NCBI GenBank assembly: GCA_034663635.1
Contig: JAXDJH010000007.1
Coordinates: forward strand, 62,001 to 126,000
From: JAXDJH01 sp034663635
Lineage (GTDB): Bacteria; Actinomycetota; CADDZG01; WHSQ01
DNA: 64,000 bases
Direction of reading: 5' to 3'
Shown: piece after piece, positions 10,025 through 18,587 of the stretch
Numbering within the stretch: position 1 is the stretch's first letter
Layout of the letters: every line of letters starts with the position of its first letter
The notes under the pieces: model-generated
The model's database searches: none
What the model saw: only the letters and a program-made list of their open reading frames with translations
Told to the model about the DNA's origin: nothing
Position numbers and translations under genes: made by a program

Positions 10025-10599
10025 CTAAAGGCTCTCCGGCTCGCCCTTCTCGAGAGCAACTCGAAGCAGCGCGGGCCAAGCGCGTTCCCGACCTCATCGG
10101 ACCGGGACTTCTCGTCCTCTTCGCGGGCATCAATCCCAGCCTCTACTCGGGCGCTGTCGGCCACCATTTCGCCAGGCCTGGAAATAGGTTCTGGCCGGCT
10201 CTCCACTTAGCCGGCCTCACTCCACGACTTGTCGGCCCTCACGAGGAGAGCGAGCTGCTGGACCTTGGTCTGGGGATCACGAACATCGTGGCCCGAACGA
10301 CGGCTCGCGCCGACGAACTGTCGCCCGAGGAGTTGCGGGCCGGAGCCGTGGCCCTAACCCGCAAGGCGCAACGCAACCGACCGTCGACCCTCGCGATCTT
10401 GGGCGTGACTGCTTACCGTCAGGCGTTCGAGCGGCCCCGCGCGGCGATCGGCCGCCAACCCGAGGGGATCGGCGATACGGAAGTCTGGGTGTTGCCGAAC
10501 CCGAGTGGGCTCAACGCTCATTACCAACTCGCCGATCTTGCGCGGGAATTCAGAACTCTGAGAAGGAGCGTGGAGCGAGGTGCCCGGCGGCTCAGATAG
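10021..10599 (+). CDS. mug: Mug-type G:T/U mismatch DNA glycosylase, CTG start
   Basis: A 192-residue frame matching the Mug/TDG uracil-DNA glycosylase family along its length. It begins near SREQLEAARAKRVPDLIGPG, has motif 1 AGINPSLYSGAVGHHFARPG and motif 2 NPSGLNAHYQLADL. It removes uracil or thymine mispaired with guanine. There is no ATG, GTG or TTG between the upstream in-frame stop (9997-9999) and the conserved start. The only candidate is CTG at 10021, whose last two bases overlap the TGA of the preceding gene. Starting at the in-frame GTG 10288 would delete motif 1 and the active site. Translation is probably coupled to the upstream gene. Confidence 0.85.
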   Translation: MTKGSPARPSREQLEAARAKRVPDLIGPGLLVLFAGINPSLYSGAVGHHFARPGNRFWPALHLAGLTPRLVGPHEESELLDLGLGITNIVARTTARADELSPEELRAGAVALTRKAQRNRPSTLAILGVTAYRQAFERPRAAIGRQPEGIGDTEVWVLPNPSGLNAHYQLADLAREFRTLRRSVERGARRLR

Positions 10600-10648
10600 C
10601 GCGGATTCGCCCTTTTTTGTCCCGATTCCATACAGGAACCCAGGCGTT

Positions 10649-10667
10649 ACCGTCCAACTATGACGGT
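10649..10667. promoter_or_regulatory. Inverted repeat upstream of ftsH
   Basis: ACCGTC-N7-GACGGT in the 147-base gap between mug and ftsH. A T6 run (about 10612-10617) precedes it and could end mug transcription. The repeat could be an operator or an RNA hairpin in the ftsH leader. No other structure stands out in this gap. Confidence 0.25.
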
Positions 10668-10746
10668 CGTACACCTTAGGCAGTAGATTCGCGCGCTCAG
10701 CGCGATCCGAGGGCAGGGTCCGAAGTCCACTATCACGGCGGGGGAG

Positions 10747-12933
10747 ATGGCTACCGACGCTTCTACGAAGGGCAACGTCGCCCTAGAACGGTTCAAGAAA
10801 CGACTCGCGGATTACAAGCTCAGGCGGCGCCGCGCCAGCTCGGCCAAGAAGAAGTCGACGGGTCGCAGGGCCACCATCGCCCTCGGGATCATCGTCGTGC
10901 TTCTGCTCGGCGCATTCGCCTGGTCGTTGTCCTATCTGACCCCGGAGCCGGAGGGCACGGAGATCTCCCTTGATGAGCTGTCGGCGCTCGCAGATGAGCA
11001 CAGGATCGAGTCCGCCGAGTTCCGCGACGAGGACAACCAACTCGTCGGTTTCTTCACGGTCGAATCGACGATTCCCGTCGAGGAGCCGGCCGAGAAGACC
11101 GCCGGCAAAGGCGATGCGAACGGAAAGAACGCTAAAGCCGGAGACAACGCCAAGGGCGGAAAGAACGGCGGGGACAAAGGCAAGTCCGAGGCCCCCACGA
11201 CAGAGCCCCCGTCCGTGGCGCCCGTTGGATCGGGCACCTTCTATCTCCCATACCCCTCAAGCGACGCCGCGTTCGGTCAACTTTCAGACATGGTCGTCTC
11301 GGCGGGCGCGCACGTAACCGTCGACCCGCAGACGTCCAAGGCGGTCGTTCGCGCGGTTTCCACTTACCTACTCCCGCTGTTGATCCTTGCCGCGTTCTTT
11401 GGGCTCCTCTTCACAGCAGGCAAGGGTGGCGGCTCGGCGATCGGTGAGGTCATGCAGTTCGGAACCGTCGGTAAGAGGAAGACCAAGGGCTTCAGCGGCG
11501 CAGTCACTTTCAACGATGTGGGTGGGGCGCAAGAGGCGGTTGTCGAGCTGAAAGAGGTGGTCGACTACCTCCAAGACCCGCGTCGGTATGAAGAGATCGG
11601 CGCGGTCCCGCCGAAGGGCGTTCTCCTGTTCGGCCCCCCCGGTTGTGGAAAGACTCTTCTGGCTAAAGCGGTCGCGGGCGAGGCCGGCGTGCCGTTCTTC
11701 TCGGTCGCCGGTGCAGAGTTCGTTGAATCCCTCGTCGGGATCGGCGCGGCCCGAGTACGTGATCTTTTCGGCAGGGTCCGCGCCGTAGCTCCGGCCATCG
11801 TCTTCATCGACGAGCTCGACGCTGCCGGACGTAAGAGAGGCCATGGCGAAGGAGGCGGGTCCGACGAGCGCGAGCAAACTCTGAACCAGCTGCTCGTGGA
11901 GATGGACGGCTTCGAGGTCTCGGCCGGCATCGTCGTAGTGGGCGCAACCAACCGTCCAGACATCCTCGACCCTGCGCTTCTGCGTCCAGGTCGATTCGAT
12001 CGACACATCACCGTCGAGCAGCCCGATCACGCAGGCCGCAAAGAGATCTTGTTGCTGCATGCCCGTGGCAAGCCCGTAGCGAACGAAGTGGACTTCGATT
12101 ACGTCGCGCGTCGTACCCCCGGTTTCTCGGGAGCAGACCTCGCCAACGTCATCAACGAGGCCGCTCTTCTAACCCTTCGTATCGACAAGGCCGAGATCGA
12201 AACGCCCGAGCTAGAGGAAGCTATCCAGCGAGTGCTGCACGGTCCGAAACGGCGCGGCATGGTGCTCACGCAGGATGAGGAGCGCCGTGCGGCGTACCAC
12301 GAGTCGGGACACGCGATCGTCGGATCGGCCCTGGGCCGCGCCGGGGATCTTCACCGCGTGAGCATCCTGGCTCGCTCCAAAGGCGTGGGGGGCACCGCTC
12401 TAGCAAGAGAGGGCGATCGGATCCTGTTCACGCGCAGCGAGCTGTTTTCCCGAGTCGTCATCGCGATGTCCGGGATCGCCGCCGAAGAGATGGTCATCGG
12501 TGAGCCCTCAACGGGGGCCGAAGACGATCTCGAGAAAGCGACGGAGATCGCGCGCGACATCGTGGGCCGTTACGGGATGAGTCCCGCTCTTGGTCGGGCT
12601 CGTTTGCTCGCCTCCGACATCGACGCGTTCCTGGGTAGCGATTCCGGATTCTCATCACTCGGCTCTCAGACCCACGAGGAGTTCGATGCCGAGGTTCGAA
12701 GGCTGCTCGAGGAGGCCGAGGCAGCGGCACGTTCGATCCTCACCGAGCAGCGCCAGATCCTCGATGAGATGGCCACGCAGCTGGAAGACCTGGAAACGCT
12801 GGAGGGCAAGGCGCTCGAGGCCCTCGTGAGCAGGGTGCCGGCCGATCCGAGGCGCCTCTGGGCGGTCTTCGGTTCGCCTGAGGGCAATGGCCGAGCGGCC
12901 GCGGCGCGGGGCGCCGACGCCCGCCGGGCCTAG
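10747..12933 (+). CDS. ftsH: FtsH-family membrane AAA+ metalloprotease, divergent
   Basis: A 728-residue membrane-bound ATP-dependent protease. Two membrane segments (about 45-65 and 203-223) flank an external domain containing a Gly/Lys/Asp-rich low-complexity stretch at about 119-160. The AAA+ module has Walker A GPPGCGKT (from about 296), Walker B IVFIDELDA and the SRH ATNRPDILDPALLRPGRFDR. The zinc site is H518-E519-S-G-H522 with D594 as probable third ligand (STGAEDD), so it should be an active protease. The substrate-gripping pore loop reads ESLVGIG, with Leu329 in place of the usual Phe. It is likely a paralogue beside a canonical FtsH elsewhere. GGGGGAG precedes ATG 10747. Confidence 0.92.
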   Translation: MATDASTKGNVALERFKKRLADYKLRRRRASSAKKKSTGRRATIALGIIVVLLLGAFAWSLSYLTPEPEGTEISLDELSALADEHRIESAEFRDEDNQLVGFFTVESTIPVEEPAEKTAGKGDANGKNAKAGDNAKGGKNGGDKGKSEAPTTEPPSVAPVGSGTFYLPYPSSDAAFGQLSDMVVSAGAHVTVDPQTSKAVVRAVSTYLLPLLILAAFFGLLFTAGKGGGSAIGEVMQFGTVGKRKTKGFSGAVTFNDVGGAQEAVVELKEVVDYLQDPRRYEEIGAVPPKGVLLFGPPGCGKTLLAKAVAGEAGVPFFSVAGAEFVESLVGIGAARVRDLFGRVRAVAPAIVFIDELDAAGRKRGHGEGGGSDEREQTLNQLLVEMDGFEVSAGIVVVGATNRPDILDPALLRPGRFDRHITVEQPDHAGRKEILLLHARGKPVANEVDFDYVARRTPGFSGADLANVINEAALLTLRIDKAEIETPELEEAIQRVLHGPKRRGMVLTQDEERRAAYHESGHAIVGSALGRAGDLHRVSILARSKGVGGTALAREGDRILFTRSELFSRVVIAMSGIAAEEMVIGEPSTGAEDDLEKATEIARDIVGRYGMSPALGRARLLASDIDAFLGSDSGFSSLGSQTHEEFDAEVRRLLEEAEAAARSILTEQRQILDEMATQLEDLETLEGKALEALVSRVPADPRRLWAVFGSPEGNGRAAAARGADARRA

Positions 12934-13199
12934 TCCTCCTTATCCTCTTCGGCGATCACATCCTCGAGGGATTCGGCGCTTCCGTCGGCGGCTGCCTTGA
13001 TGGCGAGCTCGTCGCCGGCTCGAAGGGTGAGGTAGCGGCCGTGTTCGCCCCTGACCTTCTTCACGTATTCCACGAATCGGGTCAGGTAGAGCTCCTCGGC
13101 CTGCTTCTCGAGCCTCTCGAGGTCGATCATGACGCCGGCGTCTCGCTGATCTTCCGACCCGTCCGGCCTAGTCTGGCCGTCGCTATCTCCAGCTCTCAT
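12930..13199 (-). CDS. Small charged hypothetical protein
   Basis: An 89-residue acidic protein without Cys or membrane segments, and not recognised. The middle part (MIDLERLEKQAEELYLTRFVEYVKKVRGEHGRYLTLRAGDEL) looks helical, then the tail is strongly acidic. A perfect ribosome-binding site (AGGAGGTGA) sits just before ATG 13199, which strongly supports a real gene. It ends convergently with ftsH, the stops sharing CTAG at 12930-12933. Confidence 0.7.
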   Translation of the reverse strand: MRAGDSDGQTRPDGSEDQRDAGVMIDLERLEKQAEELYLTRFVEYVKKVRGEHGRYLTLRAGDELAIKAAADGSAESLEDVIAEEDKED

Positions 13200-13282
13200 T
13201 CGTCACCTCCTACGGCGGCCGGAGGAGGGCACCTCCGCCCGGAGAACCATCTAGTACGAGCCTCGATAGCGAGACCCTAAAT

Positions 13283-15943
13283 ATGCGCGCACTGAGTATG
13301 GACCAGTTCAAGCGGTCGCTCGTCGGCCTGCTCGCGGCCCTGATTGTGGTCGCGCCGTTCACGCTGGTCTCCGCGCGTGCGCAGACGACGTGCGGGGTCG
13401 TGCGCGGAGCGTGGGAGACGCTCTCGAAGCCGAAGTTCCCCAGCGGCGCTTCGACGATCTCCGCCTTCGCAGTGAATCCTCTCTACGTTCAACGCCTGTA
13501 CGCGACCAACGGCGACGTCGTGATGGCGTCCGTCGACGCCGGGTGCTCGTGGAAGAAGAGCTACGAGCTTCCAGCATCGGCCTCTCCACTCGACGGCACG
13601 TTCACCGCGAACAACTCGACCATCACCGAGATAGGGATCGCCGACAGGGGCTCGAACACGATCCTCCTCGCGATCGCGGAGTCGACCCCCGCGGGAGACA
13701 GGCCACACATAGTGCGCAGTCCCGACGCCGGCACGACCTGGACCGTGGCCGACGCAGGCCTTCCACCTTTAGGTAGCCCCGCTCTTCTGCGCATCGCGCC
13801 GAGCGACGCACAGATTGTCTACATGGGACTCGCGATAGGCGGCCAGATCGAATTGCTCGAATCGAGCTCCGACGGTGGATCCACATGGACGAGCAAGCCT
13901 CCGTTCTCACAAAGCCTGGGGGCCGCGGCACTTGACCTCGAGATCGATCCAGCGACGCCGGCGACCATCTGGGTGGGCGCGACGAACGGCCTGCATCGTT
14001 CGGAGGACTCGGGCGCATCCTTCAATTCGGTTCCCGAATTCGCCGACCATGCGACCGGGCCGGTCGACGTTTACAACGATGGATCCTTCAGCCGGGTCAT
14101 GGCTTTCGACCACATCGACAAGCAGGGCCGCGTAACGAACAACTCGTCGAACTGGGCGGTCCAGGCGACGCCGGGGATGCCGGACTCGATCGCCCACGGC
14201 AACGACACCTCCTCCGCTCTCATGTCGGCGAAGGGCAAGGTGTGGGTGTACCTGCCGAACGTCTTCAACTGGGCCGACGTCGATGCGCCGACACCTGGGA
14301 TCACAGGGTTGATCTCGGCCAGGTCGACGTTCGCGTTCTATGGGTTCACGCCGAACTCGATCGAGGTCTTTCGTGGGGCTCAGGGCGTCGACCTGAACCT
14401 TCCCGATGGTCCCGCCGAGGTCATCGATGGAGATCTGATCGATCCGGGGATCGAAGCCCAGGTTCCTCAGGCCGACCTCGCGCCCTCGAACGTCAAGGTG
14501 CGGATCCCGGCGGGCAAGAGTCGATCGGTGAAGTTCCATCTCGATGTGGCGCGGACCACCACTCCGCTCGATGTGTACTTCCTCGTGGACACGTCGAGCA
14601 GCACGAAGGGATTCCTCGTGGCCCTCGCCGAATCGCTTTTCGATATCAGCCAGGGTCTCCTCGACGAGGGCCTGGACGTGAACCTCGGCCTTGCGGAATA
14701 TCGAAATTACCCGGACACCGATATCCCAAGGGAGCCGGAACCCAACTTCATCTATGAACGCCGGGTCGACATCGGCCGAAACATCGAGGCCATGGAAGAC
14801 GCTTTGAAGGAAGTAACCCCTGAAGTCGGCGGCCATTACAACGCTCAGCTGGCAGCGCTCTTCCACACGGCCTCGGGTCAAGAGGAGGACCTTTATCCGG
14901 CCGGCGTGCAGAACTCATACGACGTCCCGCCGAACCAGCAGGCCGGTTTCCGGCGCGAAGCGATCAAGGTTGCCATCCTGGCCACCGACGAGCCGTTCAC
15001 GGAGCCCGGTGAGGAACGTCAGTCCGACCTAACTCCTCCAGACCTGCGCTCGGTCGAAGAAGTGGCGGCCATCATGAACGGCGTCGAAGGCGGCATCAAG
15101 CAGATCGGCTTGGCGGTAGGCAACGACAACGCGGCGGTCGACGACCTGACGGCGATGGCGCGCGCGACGCACTCTGTTGCCGAGAACGGACCGGTCGACT
15201 GCGACAACAACGGCGAGGCCGACATCGCTCAAGGCGGGCCTCTCGTGTGCCATTTCACGAAGTATTCGATCGACGCCCGTGGGGCGGAGAGCCTTGTGCC
15301 GGCGATCGTCGATCTCGTAACCAGCGTCAGGACCGCGACCACGGTCGACCTCGGGGTCACGGGGCGTCAGGACATGATCCAAAAGGTCACGCCCACCTCT
15401 TACGAGCGCGTCTCGTTGCAGAATCCGAAGCCGCTTGTGTTCGAGGTCACGTTCCACTGCGGTCTCGACCTCGCGGGCAAGTCGTTCGACTTCGGCGTGA
15501 AGACGAGCGGTGTACCCGGGGCGGCCGGTTCGACCGCGACGGTCGCGTGCGGGGATGTCGAGGAACCTGAAGAGCTTTCTCCGGCCGACGCGGTTCTGAG
15601 CCTCATCCCGCTTCTGGCTCCGCCGCCCCCGCCTCCGGTCCACCAGATCACATCCCAGTCACAGGCGCAGGCCCAGAGCCAGGCGCAAGCGCAGGCTCAG
15701 GCGTCGATGGCGGCCCAGGAGGAAGAGCAGCCGCAGCTGGCCTTCGTTCACTCGTATCACCGCTTCAAAGACCAGTTCGTAGAGGACAGCTATCAGATGT
15801 CCGCGTACCGGCGGGATCCCGTCCCCGGCCCCGCGTTCGTACTGGCTATGGGAGCGCTGATGTTCTCGGCTGCGTCGTCGGTGCTCCTGCGATCTCGCAA
15901 CCGATCGAGGGCCCAGCTCGCCTACGCCAGGCGCCGTCGTTAG
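13283..15943 (+). CDS. Exported sialidase-like propeller plus VWA protein, membrane-anchored
   Basis: An 886-residue exported protein. A signal peptide (about 1-34, ending ARA) is followed by a region with BNR/VPS10-like repeats (SVDAGCSWKK, SPDAGTTWTVADAG, SSDGGSTWTSKP, SEDSGASF), as in sialidase-type beta-propellers. From about residue 430 there is an integrin-like VWA domain with MIDAS motif YFLVDTSSSTKG. A Pro run and a Gln-Ala low-complexity repeat (about 780-815) lead to a membrane segment near 852-869 and an Arg-rich tail. The architecture suggests a surface adhesion or binding protein anchored by its C-terminus. An alternative ATG lies at 13298. The function is unknown. Confidence 0.85.
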   Translation: MRALSMDQFKRSLVGLLAALIVVAPFTLVSARAQTTCGVVRGAWETLSKPKFPSGASTISAFAVNPLYVQRLYATNGDVVMASVDAGCSWKKSYELPASASPLDGTFTANNSTITEIGIADRGSNTILLAIAESTPAGDRPHIVRSPDAGTTWTVADAGLPPLGSPALLRIAPSDAQIVYMGLAIGGQIELLESSSDGGSTWTSKPPFSQSLGAAALDLEIDPATPATIWVGATNGLHRSEDSGASFNSVPEFADHATGPVDVYNDGSFSRVMAFDHIDKQGRVTNNSSNWAVQATPGMPDSIAHGNDTSSALMSAKGKVWVYLPNVFNWADVDAPTPGITGLISARSTFAFYGFTPNSIEVFRGAQGVDLNLPDGPAEVIDGDLIDPGIEAQVPQADLAPSNVKVRIPAGKSRSVKFHLDVARTTTPLDVYFLVDTSSSTKGFLVALAESLFDISQGLLDEGLDVNLGLAEYRNYPDTDIPREPEPNFIYERRVDIGRNIEAMEDALKEVTPEVGGHYNAQLAALFHTASGQEEDLYPAGVQNSYDVPPNQQAGFRREAIKVAILATDEPFTEPGEERQSDLTPPDLRSVEEVAAIMNGVEGGIKQIGLAVGNDNAAVDDLTAMARATHSVAENGPVDCDNNGEADIAQGGPLVCHFTKYSIDARGAESLVPAIVDLVTSVRTATTVDLGVTGRQDMIQKVTPTSYERVSLQNPKPLVFEVTFHCGLDLAGKSFDFGVKTSGVPGAAGSTATVACGDVEEPEELSPADAVLSLIPLLAPPPPPPVHQITSQSQAQAQSQAQAQAQASMAAQEEEQPQLAFVHSYHRFKDQFVEDSYQMSAYRRDPVPGPAFVLAMGALMFSAASSVLLRSRNRSRAQLAYARRRR

Positions 15944-15971
15944 CGCGGTTTCGCCACAGATTGTGCAGGGA

Positions 15972-16001
15972 TTGCTCGGACCCCTAGAGAATCCTTATAG
16001 G
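15972..16001 (+). promoter_or_regulatory. Possible promoter of the LVIVD gene cluster
   Basis: TTGCTC (15972-15977) and TATAGG (15996-16001) are separated by 18 bases, 30 bases before the start at 16031. This fits a sigma-70-type promoter only loosely. Confidence 0.3.
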
Positions 16002-16030
16002 GACAATTCATCACATTCAGGGAGACCTCG

Positions 16031-17197
16031 ATGAAGAAAGTTCTTCTTGCCTTTTTTGCACTCACGCTGGTCGCGGGCGCGCTCGTACCCGCGCAGGCAG
16101 GCCCGACTCCGGGAGGCATCACGTCCGACGGCGTCGAGTACGTGAACTTCGTGCCGTTCGATCAAGCGACGTCCACGGGCGCGACGATCGTCGGCAAGTA
16201 CATGTACCTGACGTCCTGGAAGAACCTCTCCATCTATGACATCTCCGACCCCGAAGCCCCCGCCAGAACAGGATTCGCAGAATGGGGGACCGGCAAGCCG
16301 GGCGACAGCCCGTTCGAATTCGAGAACGAGCAAGTCGCAACGAACGGCAAGATCTTGTTGATGTCGGAATCTTTGCCGAACAACATCCTTCACATCTGGG
16401 ACGTCGAGGACAAGACGAACCCGGTCGAGATCGCGACGCTCGACGGCGCGGGGGACCACACCGCCTCATGCATCCTCGACTGCCGCTGGTCGGTGGGATC
16501 GGACGGCACGCTCGTCGATCTCAAGGACCCGGCGAAGCCAGTCGTCCAGAAGAAGAGCTGGCACGACTCGGTCGGCATCAAGCAGGGCGCACACGACGTC
16601 TGGGAGTACAAGCCCGGCTTCATCCTCGTTTCCACGCTCGAGGAGCCATTCATGGCGGTCGACATGCGCAACCCCTTGAAGCCGAAGGTTCTCGGCTACG
16701 GCGTGAACCCGCGGCCCCGTTCGCAGGGCGGCTTCCTCTTCCACTCCGGACTCTGGCCGAACGGCGGCAAGGACAACTTCGTTCTGATGCAGGGCGAGGA
16801 CAACGCGAACCCCCGCTGCGACAAGACCGCGAACGGCCCGTTCATGACCTTCGATGCAAGGACCGTCAACAAGGACCACACGTTCCGCTTGATCGACCGA
16901 TATGCACTGGACAACGGCACGTTCACAGACGGCAAGCCGCCGGTGAACGGTCTCGGTTGCTCGGCTCACTGGTTCACGACGCAGCCCAGCTACAGCAACG
17001 GTGGCATCGTGGCCGTCGCCTGGTACGAGCACGGCACGCGCTTTTTGAACGTGACGGACTCCGGAAAGATCGAGGAGAAGGGCTGGTTCCTTCCCTACGG
17101 CGGGTCGACGTCGGCTGCCTATTTCGTCAACAAAGAGATCGTTTACGCGGTCGACTACACCCGGGGCATCGACATCCTCAGGTGGGTAGGCAAGTAA
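16031..17197 (+). CDS. Exported LVIVD-repeat protein 1
   Basis: A 388-residue exported protein. The signal peptide MKKVLLAFFALTLVAGALVPAQA is clear. LVIVD-type repeats follow (LSIYDISDPEAPAR, LHIWDVEDKTNPVE, GTLVDLKDPAKPVV, FMAVDMRNPLKPKV), which build a beta-propeller-like fold. All paralogues in the cluster share a CxLDCxW motif, a Cys-x-AHWF motif and the end segment YAVDYTRGIDILRW. The conserved Cys residues probably form disulfides outside the cell. No membrane anchor or catalytic motif is seen. It is the first of three tandem copies, and a hairpin terminator follows it. The function is unknown. Confidence 0.85.
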   Translation: MKKVLLAFFALTLVAGALVPAQAGPTPGGITSDGVEYVNFVPFDQATSTGATIVGKYMYLTSWKNLSIYDISDPEAPARTGFAEWGTGKPGDSPFEFENEQVATNGKILLMSESLPNNILHIWDVEDKTNPVEIATLDGAGDHTASCILDCRWSVGSDGTLVDLKDPAKPVVQKKSWHDSVGIKQGAHDVWEYKPGFILVSTLEEPFMAVDMRNPLKPKVLGYGVNPRPRSQGGFLFHSGLWPNGGKDNFVLMQGEDNANPRCDKTANGPFMTFDARTVNKDHTFRLIDRYALDNGTFTDGKPPVNGLGCSAHWFTTQPSYSNGGIVAVAWYEHGTRFLNVTDSGKIEEKGWFLPYGGSTSAAYFVNKEIVYAVDYTRGIDILRWVGK

Positions 17198-17224
17198 GCG
17201 ATACAAGTTTCAATCGGTCAAAAG

Positions 17225-17247
17225 GGGCCCGCCGCTCAGGCGGGCCC
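17225..17247 (+). terminator. Hairpin terminator between LVIVD genes 1 and 2
   Basis: A perfect 9-bp GC stem (GGGCCCGCC paired with GGCGGGCCC) around a GCTCA loop, 28 bases after the stop. Only a short T-run follows, so it may be a partial terminator or an mRNA-protecting hairpin. Confidence 0.65.
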
Positions 17248-17327
17248 TTCCGCGTAGCAGGACTGGGCCGCCCAGGGGCGAATCACACCCTCGAAGCATT
17301 CAAAAAGACACAGGAGGAAAACTTTTC

Positions 17328-18476
17328 ATGAAGCGGCTAATCGGACTCTCAGCGGCAGCGCTGCTGCTTGCCGGCATGTTGTCGCCGGCTTCAGCAGGTC
17401 CCGGTCCCGACGGCATCACTTCGGACAATGTCGAGCACGTTGCGTTCGTTCCGTTCGAGGTTGGAACGGCGACCGGCGCGCGCGTGATCGGCAAGTTCCT
17501 CTACGTCACGACCTGGCGTTCTTTCTCGATCTACGACATCTCCGACCCCGAGGCTCCGGTGCGCCTTTCGACCACTCCTTTCGCGGGTCAGGACGGTGAG
17601 CCCTCGCCGATCAAGTTCGAGAACGAGGACGTCGCCACGAACGGCAAAGTCATGATCTTCTCCGAGGAGCTTCCTCAGGCGACCCTCCACGTCTTCGACG
17701 TCGAGGACAAGACGAACCCAGTGCAGATCTCCACGCTTGCCGGAGCCGGCCAGCACACGATGAGCTGCATCCTCGACTGCAAGTGGCTCTACGGCTCCGA
17801 CGGCGCAATCATCGACCTGCGCGACCCGACCAAGCCCGTCCTCATGAAGGAGAAGTGGGGCGACGGGATGCCGGCGACCGGCGGTCACGACGTCATCGAG
17901 TACAAGCCCGGTTTCGCCATGACTTCCAGCAACCCGATCCTGATCCTCGACGTTCGCAACCCGATCAAGCCCAAGCTTCTCGCTACGAGCCAGGAGCAGG
18001 AGTTCATCCACTCCGCACAGTGGCCTCGTGAGGGCAAGGACCGTTGGGCCCTGACGAGCGGCGAGACCTGGGTCGGCGGCGTGGACTCTCGTTGCGACGA
18101 GTCGAGCGCAGGCGTCAGCACGTGGGACACCACCGGCTGGGGCAAGACCAAGACGTTCAAGAAGGTCGACACCTACCGCATGAAGGGCGGCACCTACACC
18201 GACGGCAACCCCGTCATCAACGCTCCCTTCGGTTGCTCGTCGCACTGGTTCCAGCAGCACCCGAACTTCAACAACCAAGGTCTCATCGCCGCCGGTTACT
18301 ACAACCACGGCACACGGTTCCTAAATGTCGACTCGAAGGGCAAGATCTCGGAAGTCGGCTTCTTCCTCCCGAACGCCGGTGGCACCTCCGGCGCCTACTG
18401 GATCACCGACCGGCTCGTCTATGCGATCGACTACCAGCGGGGCTTCGACATCCTCAAGTGGAACGGCAAGATCTAA
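17328..18476 (+). CDS. Exported LVIVD-repeat protein 2
   Basis: A 382-residue paralogue of its neighbours. It has a signal peptide (MKRLIGLSAAALLLAGMLSPASA) and then LVIVD repeats (FSIYDISDPEAPVR, LHVFDVEDKTNPVQ, AIIDLRDPTKPVLM, ILILDVRNPIKPKL). The family motifs SCILDCKW, GCSSHWFQQHP and the C-terminal YAIDYQRGFDILKW are conserved. AGGAGGAAAA precedes the ATG by about ten bases, a strong ribosome-binding site that suggests high expression. A 12-bp GAAA-loop terminator follows. Function unknown; secretion is inferred. Confidence 0.87.
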   Translation: MKRLIGLSAAALLLAGMLSPASAGPGPDGITSDNVEHVAFVPFEVGTATGARVIGKFLYVTTWRSFSIYDISDPEAPVRLSTTPFAGQDGEPSPIKFENEDVATNGKVMIFSEELPQATLHVFDVEDKTNPVQISTLAGAGQHTMSCILDCKWLYGSDGAIIDLRDPTKPVLMKEKWGDGMPATGGHDVIEYKPGFAMTSSNPILILDVRNPIKPKLLATSQEQEFIHSAQWPREGKDRWALTSGETWVGGVDSRCDESSAGVSTWDTTGWGKTKTFKKVDTYRMKGGTYTDGNPVINAPFGCSSHWFQQHPNFNNQGLIAAGYYNHGTRFLNVDSKGKISEVGFFLPNAGGTSGAYWITDRLVYAIDYQRGFDILKWNGKI

Positions 18477-18507
18477 GACGCCATAACTTCTAGGCGGCAC
18501 GAAGTTC

Positions 18508-18535
18508 AAAGGCCCTCGGGAAACCGGGGGCCTTT
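18508..18535 (+). terminator. Hairpin terminator after LVIVD gene 2
   Basis: A 12-bp stem (AAAGGCCCTCGG paired with CCGGGGGCCTTT, one G-U) capped by a GAAA tetraloop, with T-rich sequence at and after the 3' arm. It looks like a good intrinsic terminator. Confidence 0.8.
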
Positions 18536-18587
18536 GGCTTTCCCAACGCCGGGAGGAAGGGGCCGGGGAAAGGCGAACCTTCAGAGC

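Noticed and set aside
10288..10599. Short mug beginning at GTG 10288
   Set aside because: It lacks motif 1 of the active site, which is encoded intact upstream in the same frame.
13907..14881. 324-codon open frame opposite the propeller/VWA gene
   Set aside because: Arg/His-rich shadow translation without domains or start signals.
15650..15715. Short repeats that might be a CRISPR or tandem array
   Set aside because: The repeats are in-frame Gln-Ala codons within a coding region, with no spacers.
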